Source: Spongiibacter sp. IMCC21906
Lineage (GTDB): Bacteria > Pseudomonadota > Gammaproteobacteria > Pseudomonadales > Spongiibacteraceae
DNA: 64,000 nt
Reading direction: 5' to 3'
Assembly: GCF_001010805.1 (NCBI RefSeq)
Contig: NZ_CP011477.1
Span: forward strand, 124,001 to 188,000
Positions 57,075 through 64,000 of the stretch are shown piece by piece. The position numbers and the translations under genes were made by a program. The notes under the pieces were generated by a model, which made no database searches, was not told the origin of the DNA, and worked only from the letters and a program-made list of their open reading frames with translations. Position 1 is the first letter of the stretch. Each line of letters begins with the position of its first letter.

Positions 57075-59324
57075 ATGACAAGTCAGAGCTCGGCGCCAAC
57101 ATCTGGGACGCGTCATCAACAGCAAGACGATGAGATTGATTTGCTGGCACTGTTTGGCACTTTGTGGGATCACAAGTTTTTTATTGCTGCTATCACTGCT
57201 GTATTTATGGTGCTGGGTGTTGCATACGCTCTGTTGGCGGCGCCGGTATACCGATCCAATGCCATTATTCAAGTAGAGGAGCAAAAACCATCTTTGCCAG
57301 GCATGGACGATGTTACCGAAATGTTTGGCGGCGAGTCTGCCGCTGTCACAGAAATTGAGCTCATAAAAAGCCGCGCCGTTATTGGCACAGCGGTGAACAA
57401 GCTCAACCTCGATATCATCACCCAACCCCACTACTTTCCGGTTTTTGGTGCAGCAGTATCGCGCCGATTTAACGGGCTGAACGGCGAAATAGCTTCTCCC
57501 CTCTTTGGTTTGAATAGCTATGCTTGGGGCGGTGAGAAAATTTCTGTCAGCCAATTTGATGTGCCCACCCGCTTATTCAGTGAAGAACATACTCTGATTG
57601 CTGGCGATAAGGGCAACTTCAGTCTTTACTCCCCTGACGATGAACTCATACTTGAAGGCCAGATTGGGCAACTGGCACAAAGCTCGGGCTATGCGCTTTA
57701 TGTCGCCACGCTTCAAGCCAACCCCGGCACTCGTTTTGAGCTAATCCGCAAGCGCCGATTGAGCGCCATCATTGATTTCCAAGCGGCTGTAGGGGCCAGC
57801 GAACGCGGCAAAGACTCTGGCATTATTGCTCTGTCACTGGAGAATACCGACCCCGAAGAAGCAAGCAATATATTAAATGTCATTACAGAAGCCTATGTCC
57901 GACAGAATGTAGAGCGACAATCTGCCGAGGCGGCTAAAAGCCTGGAATTTTTACGGGATCAACTTCCTGGCATAAAGAAAGAGTTAGAGCAAGCAGAAAG
58001 CCAGCTTAATGAGTATCAAGTAAAAGTAGGGTCGGTGAATATTAGCGCCGAAGCCGAAGTCTTACTGGAACAAGTGGTAGAAATAGAGTCTGCTATTGCA
58101 GAACTACAATTACAAAAAGCCGAGCTGGATAGAAAGTACACCTCAGATCATCCCGCCTATCAAGCATGGCGTGAGCAGATGGCCGAGCAAAAATCACGCA
58201 AAGCAGAATTGAGCACGCGTATAAAAGATTTGCCAGAAACCCAGCAAGAGCTCATTGGCTTGAAGCGCGACCTGGAAGTGGGCACAGAAATTTACACGCA
58301 GATGCTCAATAATATTCAAGAGCTGGATATTGTTCGCGCTGGCACTGTAGGCAACGTACGAATCGTTGACGATGCCGCTGTAAATATTGAGGAACCCGTT
58401 AAACCCAAAAAAGCGTTGATTGCAGTTATCGCTACGTTATTGGGTGGCTTTTTGGGCGTCGCCCTTGTATTGGTACGCGCAGCCTTAAATCGGGGCATTG
58501 AAAACCCAGAAGATATTGAAGCGTTAGGGCTACCCGTCTATGCATCTATTCCGCTATCTGACGAGCAAAGAAAGCTAGACCGTGTAGATGACAAAGGCAA
58601 GCGCCTTCGCAAAGCAAAACACTTACACCCCAATGCCTTGCTCGCGCAACGCAACCCAACCGATATTACCATTGAGAGCCTGCGAAGCCTTCGCACCAGC
58701 TTACACTTTGCCATGATGGAAGCACCCAATAACATCATGATGATCTCTGGCCCCAGCCCCAATGTGGGTAAGTCGTTTGTTTCAGGCAACCTTGCCGCCG
58801 TGGTAGCCCAGGCAGGCCAAAAAGTGCTACTGATCGATTTGGACCTTCGCAAAGGCTATATGCACAAAATGTTTGATACCAGTCCAGAAAATGGCGCATC
58901 AGATGTTTTAAGTAAGCGCATTTCATTAGCTGAAGCTATCAAATCCACCAAGGTTGGCGAGCTCTCCTTTTTACCTCGAGGCACTATTCCACCCAACCCT
59001 TCGGAATTATTAATGAGCCAAGGCCTTAGTGATTTATTAAACGAAGTGAAGGATCAATACGATCTGATTATTGTCGATACCCCACCGGTTATGGCCGTTA
59101 CTGACGCGGCCATTGTCGGTCGGCATTGTGGCGTAACTATGCTGGTGACCCGTTTTGCAATGAACCCAGTGAAAGAGCTGGAAGTCACCAAACAACGCTT
59201 TGAACAAAATGGCATTACCGTTAAAGGCGTTGTTTTAAATGCCGTAGAACGAAGGGCATCAGCGTATGGATATGGCTATGGCTATGGCTACTACCATTAC
59301 GAATACAAATCCGATAAAACTTAA
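57075..59324 (+). CDS. wzc: Tyrosine-protein kinase/chain-length regulator Wzc
   Basis: Inner-membrane BY-kinase of 749 residues that controls polymerisation and export. The Wzz domain has TM1 near residues 30-52, a long periplasmic coiled coil (~270-400), and TM2 near 445-465. The cytoplasmic kinase has Walker A GPSPNVGKSFVSGNLAAVVA, Walker A' VLLIDLDLRKGYMHK, and Walker B LIIVDTPPVMAVTDA. A C-terminal tyrosine cluster (YGYGYGYGYYHYEY) follows. GAGG lies ahead of the ATG. No cognate Wzb phosphatase is seen in the window, so dephosphorylation must be done by a protein encoded elsewhere. Confidence 0.95.
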   Translation: MTSQSSAPTSGTRHQQQDDEIDLLALFGTLWDHKFFIAAITAVFMVLGVAYALLAAPVYRSNAIIQVEEQKPSLPGMDDVTEMFGGESAAVTEIELIKSRAVIGTAVNKLNLDIITQPHYFPVFGAAVSRRFNGLNGEIASPLFGLNSYAWGGEKISVSQFDVPTRLFSEEHTLIAGDKGNFSLYSPDDELILEGQIGQLAQSSGYALYVATLQANPGTRFELIRKRRLSAIIDFQAAVGASERGKDSGIIALSLENTDPEEASNILNVITEAYVRQNVERQSAEAAKSLEFLRDQLPGIKKELEQAESQLNEYQVKVGSVNISAEAEVLLEQVVEIESAIAELQLQKAELDRKYTSDHPAYQAWREQMAEQKSRKAELSTRIKDLPETQQELIGLKRDLEVGTEIYTQMLNNIQELDIVRAGTVGNVRIVDDAAVNIEEPVKPKKALIAVIATLLGGFLGVALVLVRAALNRGIENPEDIEALGLPVYASIPLSDEQRKLDRVDDKGKRLRKAKHLHPNALLAQRNPTDITIESLRSLRTSLHFAMMEAPNNIMMISGPSPNVGKSFVSGNLAAVVAQAGQKVLLIDLDLRKGYMHKMFDTSPENGASDVLSKRISLAEAIKSTKVGELSFLPRGTIPPNPSELLMSQGLSDLLNEVKDQYDLIIVDTPPVMAVTDAAIVGRHCGVTMLVTRFAMNPVKELEVTKQRFEQNGITVKGVVLNAVERRASAYGYGYGYGYYHYEYKSDKT

Positions 59325-59381
59325 GGCACAAAGGGCTTGATATGCGGATAGCAAGTTGCGCATTTTGCAATGCAGGCTTGC

Positions 59382-59410
59382 TTGAGGCATTGGGGAAATT
59401 TCGCTAGTAT
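59382..59410 (+). promoter_or_regulatory. Predicted sigma-70 promoter of coaD
   Basis: TTGAGG, 17 nt, TAGTAT ends 29 bp before the coaD start codon. This suggests that coaD and the ferredoxin gene are transcribed separately from wzc. Confidence 0.55.
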
Positions 59411-59439
59411 TCCCCGCCCATAGCCCTTAGGCTGAACTT

Positions 59440-60188
<749 letters not shown>

Positions 60189-60235
60189 GCCGATTGCCTT
60201 CTGCTGCTACCTACGGCCTGATTTATTGAGCCTCC

Positions 60236-62420
60236 GGGATGACGGGGGTAGCGTGTCGCCATTTTCCCTAATGTCGTCATACCGGCCTCCGAGCCGGTAT
60301 CCAGTAAACCACCATGCCATAAATATTCTCTGAGGTTGAATTCAGGTCCGAGCAACTGGATCCCGGCTCGCCTGCGGCGTCCGGGATGACAGGGGGGTAC
60401 ATCCGGGATGGACTATGGCGAGGCCCCGAGGGTCAGGATGACGGGGCGCTACAACCACCCTTGTCGTCATACCGCCCCCTCTACGTCATACCGGCCTCCG
60501 AGCCGGTATCCAGTAAACCACTGTGCCATGAATAGTCACCGCGGTTGAGTTCAAGCCCGAGCAGCTGGATCCCGGATCGCTGCGCGTCCGGGATGACGGG
60601 GGGGAGTTGGTACACCCGGGATGAACCATGGCTAGGCCCCGAGGGTCAGGATGACGGGGCGCTACAACCACCCTTGTCGTCATACCGACCCCCGGCTCGT
60701 AGGCCGGGGCAGGCTCCACTCCGTCATACCGGCCTCCGAGCCGGTATCCAGTAAACCACTGTGCCATGAATAGTCTCTGAGGTTGGATTCAAGCCCCAGC
60801 AGCTGGATCCCGGCTCGCTGCGCGTCCGGGATGACGGGAGGGGGAAGTTGGTACGCCCGGGATAAACTATGGCTAGGCCCCGAGGGTCAGGATGACGGGG
60901 CGCTACAACCACCCTTGTCGTCATACCGCCCCCTCTACGTCATACCGGCCCCTCTACGTCATACCGGCCCCTCTACGTCATACCGGCCCCTCTACGTCAT
61001 ACCGGCCTCCGAGCCGGTATCCAGTAAACCACTGTGCCATGAATAGTCTCTGAGGTTGGATTCAAGCCCCAGCAGCTGGATCCCGGCTCGCTACGCGTCC
61101 GGGATGACGGGAGGGGGAAGTTGGTACGCCCGGGATAAACTATGGCTAGGCCCCGAGGGTCAGGATGACGGGGCGCTACAACCACCCTTGTCGTCATACC
61201 GCCCCCTCTACGTTATACCGGCCTCCGAGCCGGTATCCGGCAAACCACTGTGCCATGAATAGTCACCGCGGTTGAGTTCAAGCCCGAGCAGCTGGATCCC
61301 GGATCGCTGCGCGTCCGGGATGACGGGGGGGAGTTGGTACATCCGGGATGGACTATGGCGAGGTCCCGAGGGTCAGGATGACGGGGCGCTACAACCACCC
61401 TTGTCGTCATACCGGCCCCTCTACGTCATACCGGCCTCCGAGCCGGTATCCAGTAAACCACCATGCCATGAATAGTCCCCGAGGTTGAATTCAAGCCCCA
61501 GCAGCTGGATCCCGGATCGCTACGCGCCCGGGATGACGGGATTTACAGCATCTCTTTGTCGTCATACCGACCCCCACTCCGTCATACCGGCCTCCGAGCC
61601 GGTATCCGGCAAACCACTGTGCCATGAATAGTCACCGCGGTTGAGTTCAAGCCCGAGCAGCTGGATCCCGGATCGCTGCGCGTCCGGGATGACGGGGGGA
61701 GTTGGTACATCCGGGATGGACTATGGCTAGGCCCCGAGGGTCAGGATGACGGGGCGCTACAACCACCCTTGTCGTCATACCGCCCCCTCTACGTCATACC
61801 GGCCCCTCTACGTCATACCGGCCTCCGAGCCGGTATCCAGTAAACCACCATGCCATGAATAGTCCCCGAGGTTGAATTCAGGTCCGAGCAACTGGATCCC
61901 GGCTCGCTACGCGTCCGGGATGACGGGAGGGGGAAGTTGGTACGCCCGGGATAAACTATGGCTAGGCCCCGAGGGTCAGGATGACGGGGCGCTACAACCA
62001 CCCTTGTCGTCATACCGACCCCCGGCTCGTAGGCCGGGGCAGGCTCCACTCCGTCATACCGGCCTCCGAGCCGGTATCCAGTAAACCACTGTGCCATGAA
62101 TAGTCTCTGAGGTTGGATTCAAGCCCCAGCAGCTGGATCCCGGCTCGCTGCGCGTCCGGGATGACGGGAGGGGGAAGTTGGTACGCCCGGGATAAACTAT
62201 GGCTAGGCCCCGAGGGTCAGGATGACGGGGCGCTACAACCACCCTTGTCGTCATACCGGCCCCTCTACGTCATACCGGCCTCCGAGCCGGTATCCAGTAA
62301 ACCACCGTGCCATGAATAGTCCCTGAGGTTGAATTCAGATCCGAGCAACTGGATCCCGGATCGCTACGCGTCCGGGATGACGGGAGGGGGAAGTTGGTAC
62401 GCCCGGGATAACAGGAGGAA
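60236..62420 (-). repeat. REPIN-like array 9 with long tandem linkers
   Basis: Ten B-spacer-A units in reversed orientation, B modules starting at 60276, 60485, 60723, 60996, 61212, 61425, 61581, 61812, 62053 and 62269 (period 156-273 bp). The spacer is a third type: TAAACCACTGTGCCATGAAT then GAGTTCAAGCCCGAGCAG. The linkers between units are themselves conserved (GGTACGCCCGGGATAAACTA and GGCCCCGAGGGTCAGGATGA), so whole ~210-270-bp blocks have been amplified. At 60921-61000 a 19-bp half unit (GTCATACCGGCCCCTCTAC) is repeated four times in tandem. Nested B inserts are at about 60683 and 62011. All ORFs in this stretch are repeat translations. The remainder of 62421-62593 holds degenerate half palindromes and AT-rich sequence. 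Confidence 0.9.
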
Positions 62421-62593
62421 GTTGGCACGTCTGGAATGACGGCAAGTTTGGGTGGGGCGCTGCACGTCCGAAATGAAGGAAGATTGAGAGCATTTCTACA
62501 CGTCCGGAGCAACAAAATATTGAAGCGATGACTACCGTATTTGAGTAAAAAATAAAAAGTAAGGATTTAAATCAAAAAAATTTACAGATTTCT

Positions 62594-62621
62594 TTGCAAA
62601 TTCTGACACGGCGTCTATATT
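62594..62621 (+). promoter_or_regulatory. Predicted promoter of the Rsm/Csr-type sRNA
   Basis: TTGCAA, 16 nt, TATATT, preceded by an AT-rich tract at 62540-62590 that could act as an UP element or a nucleoid-protein site. Transcription would start near 62627. A perfect GacA-type box was not found. Confidence 0.55.
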
Positions 62622-62626
62622 CTTAA

Positions 62627-62733
62627 GGTGGCTTAGGATGAGCCTTTGGCATGGAAGGCACTCTCAGGACGAGAGGTCAACACGGGATGGTTTGGCGTTG
62701 CCAAGGAGGCGACTGCTTTTCTGCCACCTTTTT
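62627..62733 (+). ncRNA. RsmY/RsmZ/CsrB-like regulatory small RNA candidate
   Basis: About 107 nt between a predicted promoter and a T5 tract. GGA motifs fall in hairpin loops: GGCT-TAGGATG-AGCC, CTCTC-AGGAC-GAGAG, AAC-ACGGGATG-GTT, and TTGCC-AAGGA-GGCGA; an ATGGA lies in GCCTT-TGGCATGG-AAGGC. The 5' AGGTGGC can pair with the 3' GCCACCT preceding the T-run. Repeated A(N)GGA loops are the defining feature of RNAs that sequester CsrA/RsmA. No ORF covers the region. The family call is from this structure alone; no CsrA gene or GacA site is visible in the window. Confidence 0.6.
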
Positions 62734-62838
62734 ATTAGCCGGCTTCTTTTAACAAGAAGCTTACGCACTTTGCTTTACAACATCTGACATAATTATCTGC
62801 CCCTGCTTGATCCTTCGCTTTAGCAAGGAGGCTAGCGT

Positions 62839-63126
62839 ATGCATCAACCTGCTGTTTATATTTTGGCCAACCGCCGAAATGGCACTTTGTATACTGGGGT
62901 GAGCGCCGATTTGCCCGGCCGGATTTGGCAACATAAACAGCATTTGGTAGAAGGATTCAGTAAACGCTATCAAACACATTTACTAGTGTACTTTGAATGC
63001 CATAGCTCTATGTATGAAGCGATTGCCAGAGAAAAACAATTAAAGCGATGGCGGCGGCAATGGAAGCTGGAATTAATAGAAACAATGAATCCTAATTGGC
63101 AAGACCTGTACGACACCTTATTTTAA
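62839..63126 (+). CDS. Single-domain GIY-YIG nuclease family protein
   Basis: Small protein of 95 residues made only of a GIY-YIG fold: AVYILANRRNGTLYTGVSAD supplies the motif (VYI...YTG), the catalytic Arg follows in LPGRIWQHKQ, and the Glu is in AIAREKQLKRW. It belongs to the UPF0213/YhbQ-like group, whose cellular role is not well defined. AAGGAGG lies nine bases before the ATG. It sits between two large REPIN arrays of opposite orientation and downstream of the sRNA candidate. A structure-specific nuclease acting on hairpin DNA would fit this setting, but that is inference. Confidence 0.85.
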   Translation: MHQPAVYILANRRNGTLYTGVSADLPGRIWQHKQHLVEGFSKRYQTHLLVYFECHSSMYEAIAREKQLKRWRRQWKLELIETMNPNWQDLYDTLF

Positions 63127-63305
63127 GGCCTTTCCCGAATTTTAATGTATTACCCACTGCCATTATTTCTTTAAAAGGCTTCAGGCTAAAACACTAAGAC
63201 CTCGCCACATCGAAGGACTAGACAATACACAAAGACCCCGTCATCTCAGCCGGGATATAGATACACTGCGCTAAACTAACTCCCCATGCCCTTTTCTCGC
63301 ACAGT

Positions 63306-64000
63306 GGTTTACTGGATACCGGCTCGGAGGCCGGTATGACGACATTAGGGAGGATCGGCAACATGCTCCCTTCGTCATCCCGGACACCGCAGGTGAGCCG
63401 GGATCCAGCTACACGGTGCTAAACTAACTCCCCATACCCTTTCCTGCACGGTGATCTACTGGATACCGGCTCGGAGGCCGGTATGACGACATTAAGAAAA
63501 ATCGGTGACACGCACGTTCCTTTCGTCATCCCGGACGCGACAGCGAGCCGGGATCCAGCTGCTCGGGCTTGATTCAACCTCGGGGACTATTTATGAGACG
63601 GTGGTTTACTGGATACCGGCTCAAAGCCTGCCCCGGCCTACGAGCCGGGGGCCGGTATGACGACATTAAGAAGAATCGGTGACACGCTCCCTCCGTCATC
63701 CTGGACGCCGCAGGTGAGCCGGGATCCAGCTACGCGGTGCTAAACTAACTCCCCATGCCCTTTTCTCGCACGGTGGTTTACTGGATACCGGCTCGGAGGC
63801 CGGTATGACGACATTAGGGAGGATCGGCAACATGCTCTCTTCGTCATCCCGGACACCGCAGGTGAGCCGGGATCCAGCTACACGGTGCTAAACTAACTCC
63901 CCATGCCCTTTTCTCGCACAGTGGTCTACTGGATACCAGTTCAAAGCCTGCCCCGGCCTACGAGTCGGGGGCCGGTATGTCGACATTAAGAAGAATCGGT
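63306..64000 (+). repeat. REPIN-like array 10 (continues beyond the window)
   Basis: Plus orientation again. B modules lie at about 63310, 63451, 63610, 63780 and 63925 and A modules at about 63375, 63525, 63692 and 63842. The spacer is a fourth type, containing GCTAAACTAACTCCCCATGC, and the linker between B and the next A is CGACATTAGGGAGGATCGGC or a variant. Two A cores differ (CACCGCAGGTGAGCC and CGCGACAGCGAGCC). Nested B inserts occur near 63626 and 63946. One unit (63525-63630) carries a spacer related to array 9. The gap at 63127-63305 holds nothing recognisable. Confidence 0.88.

Noticed and set aside
62540-62600. GacA-binding site upstream of the sRNA
   Set aside because: GTAAGGATTTAAATC is only half of the expected TGTAAG-N6-CTTACA palindrome.

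Overview
This window looks like chromosomal DNA of a marine-type gammaproteobacterium, most likely in or near the Cellvibrionales/Spongiibacteraceae. The lineage is my inference. It rests on the rsmD / ftsY-ftsE-ftsX-rpoH gene order, an MvaT-type H-NS protein, an RsmY/RsmZ-like small RNA, and a sulfotransferase inside a fucose-type exopolysaccharide cluster. No tRNA, rRNA, CRISPR array or complete insertion sequence was seen.

Layout. (1) 0.2-4.6 kb: a minus-strand urea ABC transporter operon, urtABCD, with urtE not in the window. (2) 6.45-10.76 kb: a 1135-residue permease/histidine kinase/receiver fusion, overlapping by 4 nt a LuxR-type response regulator. (3) 12.0-24.4 kb: small housekeeping genes (trmB, a DUF423 protein), two copies of rpoH encoding the same protein, then ftsX, ftsE, ftsY, rsmD and an MvaT-family nucleoid protein. 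(4) 26.7-59.3 kb: a large Wzx/Wzy-dependent capsule or exopolysaccharide locus. It holds two manC paralogues, galE, ugd, wzx, the colanic-acid-like set wcaI-gmm-fcl-gmd, glycosyltransferases, a polymerase candidate, a sulfotransferase, a CMP-sugar module, wcaJ, and on the plus strand wzi, wza and wzc. An accessory segment at 32.3-37.8 kb carries a TumE-type toxin/antitoxin pair, a Fic protein and a HigBA-type pair. (5) 59.4-64 kb: coaD, a YfhL-type ferredoxin, an Rsm/Csr-type sRNA candidate and a single-domain GIY-YIG nuclease.

The most striking property is the intergenic DNA. More than ten kilobases consist of REPIN-like composite repeats. Palindrome A (GTCATCCCGG...CCGGGATCCAG) and palindrome B (CTGGATACCGG...CCGGTATGAC) lie in inverted orientation about a ~50-nt spacer. 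The ends of the spacer are conserved everywhere, but its middle is locus-specific. Orientation is uniform within an array and flips between 19 and 24.6 kb and again between 62.4 and 63.3 kb. A second family (GTAGGAGCGGG...CGACCGCGA, with a long MITE-like hairpin form) and a third (CTGGATTCCGGATCGC...) occupy other gaps. The repeats stay out of recognisable genes. They do separate genes that are normally co-transcribed (ftsY/ftsE, ftsX/rpoH), and they lie between the two rpoH copies.

The polysaccharide genes fit together as follows. ManC, Gmd and Fcl make GDP-L-fucose. GalE and Ugd make UDP-galactose and UDP-glucuronate. WcaJ primes the lipid carrier, glycosyltransferases build the unit, Wzx and the Wzy-like protein flip and polymerise it, and Wza/Wzc/Wzi export and anchor it. 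The sulfotransferase and the CMP-sugar module suggest a sulfated, acidic, fucose-containing product.
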